Source: UBA2638 sp046293135
GTDB lineage: Bacteria; Pseudomonadota; Alphaproteobacteria; Micavibrionales; Micavibrionaceae
Direction: 5' to 3'
DNA length: 64,000 nucleotides
NCBI GenBank assembly: GCA_046293135.1
Contig: JBKBPR010000002.1
Coordinates: 248,001 to 312,000 of the forward strand
The position numbers and the translations under genes were made by a program. A model generated the notes under the pieces. The model saw only the letters and a list, made by a program, of their open reading frames with translations, ran no database searches and was not told the origin of the DNA. Positions 43,329 to 52,942 of this stretch are shown piece by piece (the first letter of the stretch is position 1; every line of letters begins with the position of its first letter).

Positions 43329-44798
43329 GTGATTTCTAAAAAAACGTTGCGCTCGCTTGGTTTCGGAACAGCTATCGGAATTTTAGGCGCTCTTTCAGCA
43401 CCTATGACAACCAATGCACAGGATTTTACCCCTATGCCAGGTATGTCGGCACAGGAAATTGCGAAAACAACTACGCCAACAGCCAGCGTATCGCATAACA
43501 AGATTTCAACGCTTTCAGAGGCCGTTGCGGTTGGTATTTCTACGAACCCTGAATATGGGGTTGTCGCAGCAAGCAGACGCGCAACAGATGAAGAGCTGGC
43601 GCAAGGGCGCGCTCTATTCCTGCCTTCGATTGATGTAAATGCGAATGCGGGGCATGAATACACAGATAGCCCGGCAACACGCGCCGGAACAGGCAGCCGC
43701 GATGAAAATCTATGGCGCTATGATGCTGGTATTACACTGACACAAATGCTCTTTGATGGCTGGAATGCCCGTTATGAGGTTGAGCGCCAGAAAGCCCGCG
43801 TGAATTCCTCAGCATTCCGCGTCCGTGAAACGGCTGAGCTTTTGGGTTTAGCAATTGTTGAATCTTATCTTGAAGTTTTGCGTCAGCGTCAATTGCTTCT
43901 GATCGCCCGTCAAAATGTTACCGAACACATTTCTATCATGAGTATGGTTGAAGATGGTGTTCAGGGTGGCCGTTCGACACAGGCCGATCTTGAGCAAATC
44001 AGAGCGCGTTTGGCGCAGGCACGTGCAACCGAGACAGATACACTGCAATCTTTGCGCAATGCTGAAGCCCGTTACCGTCAGGAAGTCGGCGATATGCCGG
44101 GTGATTTGACATTGCCGAGTGTGCCATATAACAGGCTCTCGTCTGATGTTGAAAATGAAGTGCTCACAACTCTGGCGCATAGCCCGACATTGGATATTTT
44201 TGCAGCCGATATCGAGGTGGCGTATGCAGAATCTATCGGAACACGTTCAACGCTCTATCCTCAGGTTGATTTGCAGCTGAATGCCCGTAACGGTCACAAC
44301 CTGCGCGGTATTGAAGGACGCGATCAGGGCGCTTCTGCTATGGTTGTGATGAACTGGAACCTATACCGCGGCGGCGCTGATAATGCCCGCGCGCGTGAGT
44401 TCATCCACCGTCACCAGCAGGCTAAAGAATCCCGCGCAGAAGCGGCACGTGCCGTTGAACGTGATGTGCGTCAAACATGGGCGGCAATGGTTGCAGCCGG
44501 TGAGCGCGCGCGTCAATTCGCGGCGCAGGCGGATGCAAATACAGAAGTTGCCAGAGCCTATAAGGATCAATTCACACTCGACCGCAGAACGCTTCTCGAT
44601 GTTCTGGATGCCCAGAACGAGCTATTCGTTTCCCGCAGCAATACTGTGAATTCCGAATTCTTGGAAATGCTGGCGATCCACCGTCTTCTTGCGCTAAAAG
44701 GCGACCTGTTGCCAACGCTTGAGGTTAGCTATCCGCGTGAAAGCCGCGTCAGTGCCAATGACGAGTGGGATATTCAAAGCCGAATGGATGCCCGCTAA
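43329..44798 (+). CDS. TolC-family outer-membrane channel of the type I secretion system
   Basis: This 489-residue outer-membrane factor has a signal peptide in the first 31 residues (hydrophobic GFGTAIGILGALSA, cleaved near TNAQ). Two TolC-type repeats of long helices follow. ISTLSEAVAVGISTNPEYGVVAASRRA is the usual start of repeat one. LAIVESYLEVLRQRQLL belongs to the coiled barrel of repeat one. DQFTLDRRTLLDVLDAQNEL is the typical motif of repeat two. The start is GTG at 43329 with AAGGA nine bases upstream. The next gene, for the ABC exporter, starts 28 bp after the stop, and the adaptor follows, so the three form an operon, equivalent to lapE-lapB-lapC. Confidence 0.92.
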   Translation: MISKKTLRSLGFGTAIGILGALSAPMTTNAQDFTPMPGMSAQEIAKTTTPTASVSHNKISTLSEAVAVGISTNPEYGVVAASRRATDEELAQGRALFLPSIDVNANAGHEYTDSPATRAGTGSRDENLWRYDAGITLTQMLFDGWNARYEVERQKARVNSSAFRVRETAELLGLAIVESYLEVLRQRQLLLIARQNVTEHISIMSMVEDGVQGGRSTQADLEQIRARLAQARATETDTLQSLRNAEARYRQEVGDMPGDLTLPSVPYNRLSSDVENEVLTTLAHSPTLDIFAADIEVAYAESIGTRSTLYPQVDLQLNARNGHNLRGIEGRDQGASAMVVMNWNLYRGGADNARAREFIHRHQQAKESRAEAARAVERDVRQTWAAMVAAGERARQFAAQADANTEVARAYKDQFTLDRRTLLDVLDAQNELFVSRSNTVNSEFLEMLAIHRLLALKGDLLPTLEVSYPRESRVSANDEWDIQSRMDAR

Positions 44799-44825
44799 TC
44801 CCAACCCAGAAACGGGAGTAGCTTT

Positions 44826-47192
44826 TTGAGCGATCCGGATAAAAAAGCGGTTGATGAAAAAACGAATGAGCATTCGTCAACCGCTTCTTCTGCAGATAAC
44901 CAATCTCCTCAATCCGCATTTCAACAAGACGCGGAAGATTTAAGCAAAAATGAAAATACGGGCGGCCTCAGCCAAGACTGGCCGCTTCAAGCTGATCGTG
45001 TGGCGATGAATATCTCCCTCATCGAAAGCTTGCGCGTACTGGCGGGATATTATGGCCGCCGCACCAGTACGGCTTCGCTTACCGCAGGATTACCGATCTC
45101 CAAAGCGGGCATTACGCCAATTTTGTTTTTGCGCGCGGCGGAACGTGCCGATATGCGTGCCAGCCTCGTTGAACGGCCATTGGAATCACTCGCAATTGCA
45201 CCGAATTTACCCTGTATTGCAACACTCGATCACGGGCAATCTTGCATCATTTGGGATGTTACATTCCCCAAGGGCAAAGCACCGAAAAAAACCGATCTTA
45301 CAAAAAACATCACGATTGATCCTGACACGACCTTCACCGTGCAATTCCCTGAAACCAAAGATGAGAAAAAAACGCTCACATTGCAGGAATTGGAAACCCT
45401 GTATACAGGTTACGCTTTTTTCCTTCGTCCGATTGCCCGCAGTGACGAACGCGCAGGACCTGCCGAAATTGACACGGCGCGCGATTGGTTCTGGGCGGCG
45501 CTAAAGAAAAACAAAATTCTCTACAAAGAGGTCATTATCGCCGCGATCATGATAAATATTTTCGCAATCGCCGGCTCGATTTTCATTATGAATGTCTATG
45601 ACCGCGTTGTGCCGAACAATGCTTTTGACACGCTTTGGGTACTCGCAGTGGGGATCTTCATTGTTTACATCTTTGATTTCCTGCTCAAGAATCTGCGCGC
45701 ACATTTTTTGGATGTTGCGGGGCGCAGAGCGGATGTACAAATCTCAGGCGCGCTTTTTGAACAAATTCTTGGCATGACCATGACCTCCCGCCCAGCGAGT
45801 GCAGGCGTGCTGGCCAGCAATATGCGTGAATTTGAAACTTTGCGCGATTTCTTCACCTCGGCAACGATGACGACCCTGATTGATCTGCCATTTGTGCTAC
45901 TCTTTATCGTATTTATCGCCATAATCGGCGGGCCGATCGCACTTGTGCCTCTACTCGCGATCCCGCTTGTCTTAGGTATGGGCTTCATCCTGCAAAAGCC
46001 GCTTGAAAAAGTTATCAAGCAATCCCTGAACGAAAGCGCACTCAAAAACGCCTTGTTGTTTGAAACGATTATCGGGCTGGAAACAATCAAAGTGCAGGCC
46101 GCTGAAGGCCATATCCAGCGTAACTGGGAGGAGTTGACCGATAAAGCCTCCCGCACCGCTGTGAAAACACGTCGCCTATCTTCTTTTGCGCAGAACTGGG
46201 CGGTCTTCATTCAGCAGCTCGTCAGCGTGGTGATCGTGATTGTCGGGGTATATCTGATTGCCGATGCACAGCTTACGATGGGTGCATTGATTGCTTGCGT
46301 GATTATTTCAGGCCGCGCTATGGCGCCTCTGGCACAGGTTGCAGGGCTAATGACCCGCTTTAACCAATCCAAGCAAGCGCTCGCGCAGCTTGATGAGCTG
46401 ATGAAAAAGCCCGTTGAACGCCCTGCCGGAAAGCATTTCGTACCGATGCCCGAAGCCAGTGGTTTGGTTGAGTTCCGCGATGTGACTTTCCATTATCCGG
46501 GGCAAACCACGCCGGCCTTGAGCAATCTGGGTTTTACAATTACGCCGGGAGAAAAGGTCGGAATTATTGGCGCGGTCGGTTCCGGAAAAACCACGCTGGA
46601 ACGGCTTTTGATCAATCTTTATGAGCCCAATAGCGGTTCTGTGCAGATTGATGGCACCGATGTGCGTCAAATTGACCCGGGTGATTTGCGCCGCAATGTC
46701 GGGGCTGTGCAGCAAAGCCCGCAGCTCTTTTTCGGATCGGTACGCCAGAATATCACAATGGGGCATGAAACCGCTCCTGAACGCGCTGTGCTGCAAGCGG
46801 CCGAGCTTTCAGGCGTGATGGAATTCTTGCGCGATTCTTCGGCAGGGCTTGATACTCAAGTCGGGGAGCGCGGCGAAGCTCTATCGGGCGGCCAGCGTCA
46901 AGCCGTGGCGATTGCCCGCGCTCTGCTCTATGATCCGCCGATTCTAGTGCTTGACGAGCCGACTGCCTCAATGGATCCCGCCTCGGAGCACCGCTTGCTC
47001 AAGCGCCTGCATATCTTGTGTAAGAACAAAACAACAATTCTGATTACGCATAAAGGCTCGATGCTGGCGCTTGTTGATAAATTGATCCTGATTGATCGCG
47101 GCAAGCTGATCGCTTATGGGCCGAAAGATGAGGTCATTCGTAAATTACAGGCACGCCAATACGGCTCGGCAGCCGAGCAAACAGATGTTTAG
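44826..47192 (+). CDS. type I secretion ABC transporter with C39-like domain (LapB type)
   Basis: The 788-residue inner-membrane exporter has a hydrophilic N-terminus and a degenerate C39 peptidase-like domain (about 60-215). The expected catalytic cysteine is absent, as in LapB and HlyB, where the domain binds substrate instead. Six membrane segments follow (NVYDRVVPNNAFDTLW near 256 is a family motif). The ATPase domain has Walker A GAVGSGKTT near 581, LSGGQRQAVAIARAL near 686 and Walker B LVLDEPTASMD near 705. It exports RTX adhesins directly through the TolC channel. The start is TTG at 44826 with GGAG ten bases before. The HlyD adaptor gene follows by 18 bp. Confidence 0.94.
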   Translation: MSDPDKKAVDEKTNEHSSTASSADNQSPQSAFQQDAEDLSKNENTGGLSQDWPLQADRVAMNISLIESLRVLAGYYGRRTSTASLTAGLPISKAGITPILFLRAAERADMRASLVERPLESLAIAPNLPCIATLDHGQSCIIWDVTFPKGKAPKKTDLTKNITIDPDTTFTVQFPETKDEKKTLTLQELETLYTGYAFFLRPIARSDERAGPAEIDTARDWFWAALKKNKILYKEVIIAAIMINIFAIAGSIFIMNVYDRVVPNNAFDTLWVLAVGIFIVYIFDFLLKNLRAHFLDVAGRRADVQISGALFEQILGMTMTSRPASAGVLASNMREFETLRDFFTSATMTTLIDLPFVLLFIVFIAIIGGPIALVPLLAIPLVLGMGFILQKPLEKVIKQSLNESALKNALLFETIIGLETIKVQAAEGHIQRNWEELTDKASRTAVKTRRLSSFAQNWAVFIQQLVSVVIVIVGVYLIADAQLTMGALIACVIISGRAMAPLAQVAGLMTRFNQSKQALAQLDELMKKPVERPAGKHFVPMPEASGLVEFRDVTFHYPGQTTPALSNLGFTITPGEKVGIIGAVGSGKTTLERLLINLYEPNSGSVQIDGTDVRQIDPGDLRRNVGAVQQSPQLFFGSVRQNITMGHETAPERAVLQAAELSGVMEFLRDSSAGLDTQVGERGEALSGGQRQAVAIARALLYDPPILVLDEPTASMDPASEHRLLKRLHILCKNKTTILITHKGSMLALVDKLILIDRGKLIAYGPKDEVIRKLQARQYGSAAEQTDV

Positions 47193-47210
47193 GATGGGGA
47201 GGGATAAAGC

Positions 47211-48701
47211 ATGAGCAACGAAAAACCATCCAACCCGCAACAGCCACAGGCACAACCGTTGGAAATACAGATTGACGGTCAGCCACACTCACAAGAACAG
47301 GCGCAACAACAATCCAAACCTGCCCCACAAAGCATCAATGAAGAAAAAAACTGGAATGCCATCCGCCAGAACTGGGCGAAAGAGCAAATTAAACTCGCAG
47401 AAGCGCGAGCGATTTCATTCTTTGAAGTTGTTGATGAGGATTTGCCGCTCTCCAAACATTTGCTGCTGGCCTTTATCGTCAGCTTTTTTGTGATTTTTGT
47501 GATCTGGGCGAATTTTGCTACGCTCGATGAAGTCACACGCGGTGACGGGAAAATCGTACCCTCCAGCGAAATTCAGGCGGTGCAAACGCTTGATGCCGGT
47601 ATCGTACAGGAATTTTTGGTGCGCGAGGGTGAGCTGGTTGAACAAAATCAGATATTGATGCGTTTGAGTGACATTGAAGCTTCATCAAATTTGGGTGCAA
47701 ATCAGGCGCGGTATTTGGGGCTTTTGGCCTCTATCACCAGATTGCAGGCCGAGGCCGAGGGCAAAGAAGTCGCGGAGTTTCCCGAAGAGGTTCTGAGGGG
47801 CGTTCCGGCCTCTGTGACCGAGGAGCTAAATACCTTCCGCGCCAATTCCCAGCAGCTTTTCAACCAGATCAATGTATTCCAGCAGCAGCTTTCCCAGCGC
47901 GAACAAGAGGTGCGGGAGCTTGAAAGCCGCATCAACGATATTCGCGGTGTTATCGGCATTCAGCGGCAGGAAAAGCAAATGATCGAACCACTGGTTGAGC
48001 GCGGCTCTGCGCCGCGTCTGGAGCTTTTGCAGCTTGAGCGCTCGATCAGGGAGCGCACATCGGAGTTGAACGGCTATCAGAACAACTTACCGCGGGCGCG
48101 TTCGGCCGTTGAGGAAGTGCGGGCGCGGATCAATGAGGTGCGTACCAATTTCCAAGCCCAAGCGCAAACCGAATTATCCGCCAAGCTGATTGAGATGAAC
48201 GAGATCAAGGAGCGCCTGTCCGCGCTGAGTGACCGCCGCGAGCGGACGGAATTACGTTCGCCCGTTAACGGCACGATCCAATCGATTGAGGTTAAGACAA
48301 TCGGCGGAGTCGTAAGGCCGGGCGAGGATATTATCCGCATTGTTCCCAGAGATGACCAGCTTTTGGTTGAGGCGAAAATTCGCCCCTCCGATATTGCGTT
48401 TTTATATCCGGGGCAGGCCGCCGTTGTGAAAATCACCGCCTATGATTTTTCAATCTATGGCGGGCTACAGGGGGAGGTTGTCGATATTTCCCCAGACTCC
48501 ATTCAGGACGAGGATGGGAGCACCTATTACCGCGTGCGGATTCGCACCCATGAAACCGAATTGCGCCGCCGCGGCGAGGTTTTGCCGATCATCCCCGGTA
48601 TGGTCGCCAGCGTTGATATTCTGACGGGTGAAAAAACCGTGATGCAATATCTGCTCAAGCCGTTTATCAAAACTATGAGCAACGCCATGAACGAGCGTTA
48701 A
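47211..48701 (+). CDS. HlyD-family membrane fusion protein (LapC type)
   Basis: This is the 496-residue periplasmic adaptor of the type I system. A cytoplasmic Gln/Pro-rich N-terminus (about 1-80) precedes one membrane helix (about 84-104). The lipoyl-like hairpin halves are SSEIQAVQTLDAGIVQEFLV near 122 and ELRSPVNGTIQSIEVK near 346, with a long coiled coil between them (about 205-330). A beta-barrel region (VEAKIRPSDIAFLYPGQ) follows, then the family C-terminus. The ATG at 47211 follows a GGGGAGGG-type site. It links the ABC exporter to the TolC channel encoded just upstream. The window shows no cyclic-di-GMP receptor or protease gene beside it. Confidence 0.93.
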   Translation: MSNEKPSNPQQPQAQPLEIQIDGQPHSQEQAQQQSKPAPQSINEEKNWNAIRQNWAKEQIKLAEARAISFFEVVDEDLPLSKHLLLAFIVSFFVIFVIWANFATLDEVTRGDGKIVPSSEIQAVQTLDAGIVQEFLVREGELVEQNQILMRLSDIEASSNLGANQARYLGLLASITRLQAEAEGKEVAEFPEEVLRGVPASVTEELNTFRANSQQLFNQINVFQQQLSQREQEVRELESRINDIRGVIGIQRQEKQMIEPLVERGSAPRLELLQLERSIRERTSELNGYQNNLPRARSAVEEVRARINEVRTNFQAQAQTELSAKLIEMNEIKERLSALSDRRERTELRSPVNGTIQSIEVKTIGGVVRPGEDIIRIVPRDDQLLVEAKIRPSDIAFLYPGQAAVVKITAYDFSIYGGLQGEVVDISPDSIQDEDGSTYYRVRIRTHETELRRRGEVLPIIPGMVASVDILTGEKTVMQYLLKPFIKTMSNAMNER

Positions 48702-48796
48702 GGCTTGCAAATTGCCTGAATTTCCTGTTTTCTTAACGGGTGAAAACCTTTATTTCGCTTAATATTTGAATAGCCAAAACAGCCAAGGCCATAGAA

Positions 48797-50809
48797 ATGC
48801 AAACCATGGAAGCGCATACTTCGCAGCACGATCAAATCACAATCACACTGCCCGATGGCGGGACACGGGTTTATAAATCCGGCGTGACGGGGCTGGAAAT
48901 CGCCGAAAGCATCGCCGTATCGCTTGCGAAAAAGGCGATAGCGGTGAAAGTTGACGGTGTGCAGCGCGACCTGTCCGACCCGATCACACAAAATGCAAAA
49001 TTCGAGATTTTAACGCTTGATAGCGATGAGGGGCTGGAGATTATGCGCCATACCATCGCGGCGCAGGTTCTGGCGCGGGCGGTGAAAAACCTGTATCCCG
49101 ATGCAAAGCTGGCTATCGGCCCGACCATTGAGAACGGGTTTTACTATGACATTGAATTTTCCAGCCCGCTATCCTCCGAGGATCTGGAAGGGATTGAAAA
49201 AGAAATGCGCCGCATCAAGGAAAGCAATGCGCCGATCATCAAAACCTTGCATAGCCGCGCCGACGCGCTCAAAGCCTTCGAACAGCGCGGCGAGCCGTAT
49301 AAGATGGATATTATCGAGCGCGCAGGGCAAGACAGCGATTTCCAGCTTTATGCGCAGGGCGAACCAATCAAGGACGGCGTTTTTATCGATTTATGCCGCG
49401 GCCCGCATTTGCCGAATTTAAAGCATATCGGCGTGTTCAAACTGATGAAGCTGGCAGGCGCTTATTGGCGCGGCGATAGTTCCAATCAAATGCTAACCCG
49501 TATTTACGGCACGGCATGGCGCACCCAAAAGGAGCTTGATGAGCATCTGTTCCGTCTGGAGGAAGCCGAAAAGCGCGACCACCGCAAGCTGGGCAAGGAA
49601 ATGGAGCTATTCCACCTGCAAGAAGAAGCGCAAGGCTCGGTTTTCTGGCACCCCAAGGGCTATACCATCTGGATTGAGCTGGAAGCCTATATGCGCCGCC
49701 GCTTGCAAAGTGATGGCTATCTTGAGGTCAAAACACCGCAGCTCATGGACAAGAAATTCTGGGAAGCCTCCGGCCACTGGCAAAAATACCGCGACGGTAT
49801 GTTTATCGTGCCCGATGAAGTGCCTTCGCTGGAAGAAGGCAAGCCGATTGTCAGCGATAAGGCTTTCGATCACCTGATGGCGCTCAAGCCGATGAACTGC
49901 CCCGCCCATGTGCAAATTTTCAAACAAGGGATTAAATCTTACCGCGACTTGCCGCTGCGCCTTGCCGAATTTGGTTGCTGTCACCGCAACGAGGCGCATG
50001 GCGCGCTTCACGGCTTGATGCGGGTGCGACAATTCACACAAGATGATGCGCATATTTTTTGCCGCGAAGATCAAATTCTCTCCGAGAGCATTAAATTCTG
50101 CGAATTGACGCTCGCCGTTTATAAGGATCTCGGCTTTGATAATTATGTGGTCAAGCTTGAAACGCGCCCCGAGAACCGTATCGGCTCGGACGAATTGTGG
50201 GACAAGGCCGAAGACGGGCTGAAAGACGCGCTCGAAGCGTTGGGGATGGAATATTCAATCGGCGAAGGAGACGGCGCGTTTTACGGCCCTAAGCTGGCCT
50301 TTATCATCCGTGATGCGATTGGCCGTGAGTGGGGCTGCGCCACGTTACAGCTTGATTTCAATTTGCCCGAACGCCTTGATGCGCATTACACCGCCGAGGA
50401 CGGCTCACGCCAGCGCCCTGTCATGCTTCACCGCGCTATTTTGGGCTCGATCGAGCGCTTTATCGGCATCATGATCGAGAATTACGCCGGAAAACTGCCG
50501 TTATGGCTCGCGCCAACACAAGTTGCCGTGGCAACGATTACAGGCAAGGCCGATGATTACGCGCAAGAGATCGTTACCGCGCTGCAAGCCCAAGGCATCC
50601 GCGCCGTTCTTGATACGCGCAATGAGAAAATCAACTACAAGGTGCGCGAACATTCACACGCCAAAGTGCCGGTGATGTTTGTTGTCGGGCTGCGTGAGGC
50701 GGAGGAGAAAACCGTTGCCATTCGCCGCCTTGGTTCGCAAGACCAAAATGTGGTTGCGCTCGATCAGGCAATTGCCGATCTGGCCGCCGAAGCCAGGCCG
50801 CCATATTGA
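48797..50809 (+). CDS. thrS: threonine--tRNA ligase
   Basis: This 670-residue class II synthetase charges tRNA-Thr. Domains in order: an N-terminal TGS domain (residues 15-75); the editing domain (about 80-250) with IGPTIENGFYYDIEF and DLCRGPHLPNL; a catalytic core with zinc-binding Cys and His (MNCPAHVQIFK near 370 and the later CxxH region), ending in GAFYGPKL and the motif 3 region; and an anticodon-binding domain (about 570-665, WLAPTQVAVATI). The ATG at 48797 is used; an ATG at 48806 is the alternative. In most bacteria infC, rpmI and rplT follow directly. Here two other genes come first. Confidence 0.97.
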   Translation: MQTMEAHTSQHDQITITLPDGGTRVYKSGVTGLEIAESIAVSLAKKAIAVKVDGVQRDLSDPITQNAKFEILTLDSDEGLEIMRHTIAAQVLARAVKNLYPDAKLAIGPTIENGFYYDIEFSSPLSSEDLEGIEKEMRRIKESNAPIIKTLHSRADALKAFEQRGEPYKMDIIERAGQDSDFQLYAQGEPIKDGVFIDLCRGPHLPNLKHIGVFKLMKLAGAYWRGDSSNQMLTRIYGTAWRTQKELDEHLFRLEEAEKRDHRKLGKEMELFHLQEEAQGSVFWHPKGYTIWIELEAYMRRRLQSDGYLEVKTPQLMDKKFWEASGHWQKYRDGMFIVPDEVPSLEEGKPIVSDKAFDHLMALKPMNCPAHVQIFKQGIKSYRDLPLRLAEFGCCHRNEAHGALHGLMRVRQFTQDDAHIFCREDQILSESIKFCELTLAVYKDLGFDNYVVKLETRPENRIGSDELWDKAEDGLKDALEALGMEYSIGEGDGAFYGPKLAFIIRDAIGREWGCATLQLDFNLPERLDAHYTAEDGSRQRPVMLHRAILGSIERFIGIMIENYAGKLPLWLAPTQVAVATITGKADDYAQEIVTALQAQGIRAVLDTRNEKINYKVREHSHAKVPVMFVVGLREAEEKTVAIRRLGSQDQNVVALDQAIADLAAEARPPY

Positions 50810-50825
50810 TCGGGCTTGATATACT

Positions 50826-51257
50826 ATGTTTGCGCTTTGGCATGGCTATGCATTTGTGGTGATTATGGGGGCGACCGCCATTCATTTCATCTCCCGCTAT
50901 GTCAAGGATAGCATCGATCCCGTCATTGCGTTGATATATTCCATGGCGGCGGCATTTATCGTGTCGCTGTGCTTTTATCCGCTGGCCGCGCAAAATCTAC
51001 AAAGCTCGTTTGCGCTTAACAAGGCAACTATGCTCTGTATTGCGCTCGGGATTTGTACAGCGGTGGCACAGCTTGGGATTTATCTGATGTTCAAATCAGG
51101 CGCGCCGATAAGCCTTGCCACACCTCTGGTACGCTTTGCGCCCGCGATTTTTGCCACAGTACTGGGGCTGGCGTTTTTTCAAGAAAGCCTGAAGCTGCAT
51201 CACTATTTCGGCCTTGCCTTTGCCTTTTTGGGGTTCTATCTCATAACCAAGCCGTAA
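50826..51257 (+). CDS. EamA-like half-size membrane transporter (143 aa)
   Basis: The product is a small integral membrane protein with about five hydrophobic helices and short loops, matching one EamA repeat (DMT superfamily). The C-terminal pattern PLVRFAPAIFATVLGLAFFQE followed by FGLAFAFLGFYLI is typical of the second half of such a repeat. Full-length EamA exporters have two repeats and about 300 residues, so this would act as a dimer, like the SMR proteins. The ATG lies 16 bp after thrS. The substrate is unknown. It may be expressed from the thrS transcript. Confidence 0.72.
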   Translation: MFALWHGYAFVVIMGATAIHFISRYVKDSIDPVIALIYSMAAAFIVSLCFYPLAAQNLQSSFALNKATMLCIALGICTAVAQLGIYLMFKSGAPISLATPLVRFAPAIFATVLGLAFFQESLKLHHYFGLAFAFLGFYLITKP

Positions 51258-51297
51258 CAAAAACATTGCATTCGACAACCAAGCGAAAGAATTCATT

Positions 51298-52218
51298 ATG
51301 AGCCATTTTCAAGACAATGACCCCGAATGCCGCAACGCCGCGCCGGACGATAACGCCGTTGAAACGCTGATCGTTCCTTCGGCGAAGGATATCGGCGGGT
51401 TTGAGGTGATGCGCGCGCTGCCCTCCCGCGAGCGGCAGATGATCGGCCCGTTTATATTCTGGGATCAAATGGGGCCGGGGGAGTTCCTGACAGGGGCGGG
51501 GCTGGATGTGCGCCCGCATCCGCATATCAATCTATCAACCCTGACCTATTTGTTTGACGGCGAGATTATGCACCGCGACTCCCTTGGCACGGAAATGGTT
51601 ATCGCGCCGGGGGCGGTCAATCTTATGACCGCAGGACGGGGAATTGTACATTCCGAACGCACGCCCGATGCGCTGCGCCCCGTCAATAGCCGTCTGTTCG
51701 GGATACAATCATGGCTGGCTCTGCCTGAAGATTTGGAAGAAACCGCACCCGATTTCGCGCATATCGCCAAAGAGGAGCTGCCGATCCTTGAGGATAACGG
51801 CGCGCTCATCCGTCTGGTGATGGGCAGCGCTTACGGCAAAACTTCGCCCGTACCGCAACACTCCAAAAGCCTTTATATTGATGTCTGCCTTGAGCAGGGC
51901 GCGAGCCTGCCCGTTCCCGTTGATGTCGAGGAGCGCGGCATTTACGTGCTGCAAGGCGAGATCGCCGTGAACGGCACGGATTACGGCTCAGGGTGTTTGC
52001 TGGTGCTGCGCCCCAAGGATGAGATTACCATCACCGCACGCTCAAGCTCTGCGCGGCTACTGGTTATGGGCGGTGATGCGATGGGCTCGAAGCGTTATAT
52101 CTGGTGGAATTTCGTGTCCTCCCGCAAGGAACGGATCGAGCAGGCCAAGCAGGATTGGAACGAGGGGAAATTCCCGCTTGTGCCGCAAGATGCGCAAGAA
52201 TTTATCCCGCTGCCGTAA
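51298..52218 (+). CDS. pirin-family protein
   Basis: This 306-residue bicupin of the pirin family has metal-binding residues in RPHPHINLSTLTYLFDGEIMH (His residues near 66-70) and the later HSERTPD segment. The C-terminal cupin (about 185-300) ends in IWWNFVSSRKERIEQAKQDW, a family hallmark. Bacterial pirins include quercetin dioxygenases and redox-linked regulators of pyruvate metabolism; the role here is not shown. The start is ATG at 51298. It is 40 bp after the EamA-like gene and upstream of infC on the same strand. Confidence 0.9.
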   Translation: MSHFQDNDPECRNAAPDDNAVETLIVPSAKDIGGFEVMRALPSRERQMIGPFIFWDQMGPGEFLTGAGLDVRPHPHINLSTLTYLFDGEIMHRDSLGTEMVIAPGAVNLMTAGRGIVHSERTPDALRPVNSRLFGIQSWLALPEDLEETAPDFAHIAKEELPILEDNGALIRLVMGSAYGKTSPVPQHSKSLYIDVCLEQGASLPVPVDVEERGIYVLQGEIAVNGTDYGSGCLLVLRPKDEITITARSSSARLLVMGGDAMGSKRYIWWNFVSSRKERIEQAKQDWNEGKFPLVPQDAQEFIPLP

Positions 52219-52337
52219 TATTGTTCCGATTTTATGGTATGATCGCTATGGAATGAGGTTTTATAGGATTTTGCGGTATAGAAAATCTTGCAACATGCCG
52301 CAATCCGCTGTAAATCTATGTGTATTGTCGAACAATT

Positions 52338-52354
52338 AAGGAGATACGACCATC
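52338..52354 (+). promoter_or_regulatory. ribosome-binding site and ATC initiation codon of infC
   Basis: AAGGAG (52338-52343) lies eight bases before ATC (52352-52354), which is in frame with the infC open reading frame. No ATG, GTG or TTG follows until 52457, which would remove 35 conserved residues. Rare AUU/AUC starts are known to let IF3 control its own synthesis. Confidence 0.85.
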
Positions 52355-52915
52355 AGTAAACCGCCTTTTAAACCACCCCGCCGCGAGGAAGATTCCACCC
52401 GCGTCAATGAAAACATTACCGCCGAGCGCGTCCGCCTGATTGATGAAAACGGCGAGATGTTGGGCGTATTTCCAGTCAATTCCGCTATCGAAAAAGCCTA
52501 TGACGCCGGATTGGATCTGGTCGAGGTTTCCCCGAATGCCGACCCGCCGGTTTGTAAAATTCTCGACTACGGCAAGTATAAATACGAACAGCAGAAAAAA
52601 GCCAACGAAGCCCGCAAGAAACAAAAAACCGTCGATATTAAAGAGGTTAAAATCCGCCCCGGTATCGAGGATCACGACTTTAAAGTTAAGATCAAAGCCT
52701 CCCGCCGCTTTTTGGAGAATGGCGATAAGGTCAAGGTGACCATGCGTTTCCGTGGCCGTGAAATGGCGCACCAGGATATCGGTATGGCGGTGCTTGACCG
52801 CATGAAAGAAGAGCTGGCCGATTTGTCAAAAATTGAGCTGGATGCAAAGCTCGAAGGCCGCCAGATCATTATGATCCTGACCCCGACCAGTGTAGCGGCG
52901 AGCGTTAGCCCTTAA
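52352..52915 (+). CDS. infC: translation initiation factor IF-3
   Basis: From the ATC at 52352 the product has 187 residues, close to the usual 170-180. It opens with the basic linker and the signature RVNENITAERVRLIDENGEMLG, and contains LDLVEVSPNADPPVCKILDYGK (N-terminal domain) and DHDFKVKIKASRRFLENGDKVKVT (C-terminal domain). IF-3 binds the 30S subunit, prevents subunit joining and checks the start codon. The uncommon start codon is itself the known basis of autoregulation in E. coli. The ribosomal protein genes rpmI and rplT, which nearly always follow infC, are absent here; repeat copy B lies directly downstream instead. Confidence 0.93.
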   Translation: MSKPPFKPPRREEDSTRVNENITAERVRLIDENGEMLGVFPVNSAIEKAYDAGLDLVEVSPNADPPVCKILDYGKYKYEQQKKANEARKKQKTVDIKEVKIRPGIEDHDFKVKIKASRRFLENGDKVKVTMRFRGREMAHQDIGMAVLDRMKEELADLSKIELDAKLEGRQIIMILTPTSVAASVSP

Positions 52916-52942
52916 AGAAAACTGCTCATGACAACTCTGGGC

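Noticed and set aside
52457..52915. infC starting at the ATG at 52457
   Set aside because: This drops the conserved RVNENI region; the ATC at 52352 with AAGGAG gives the complete protein.
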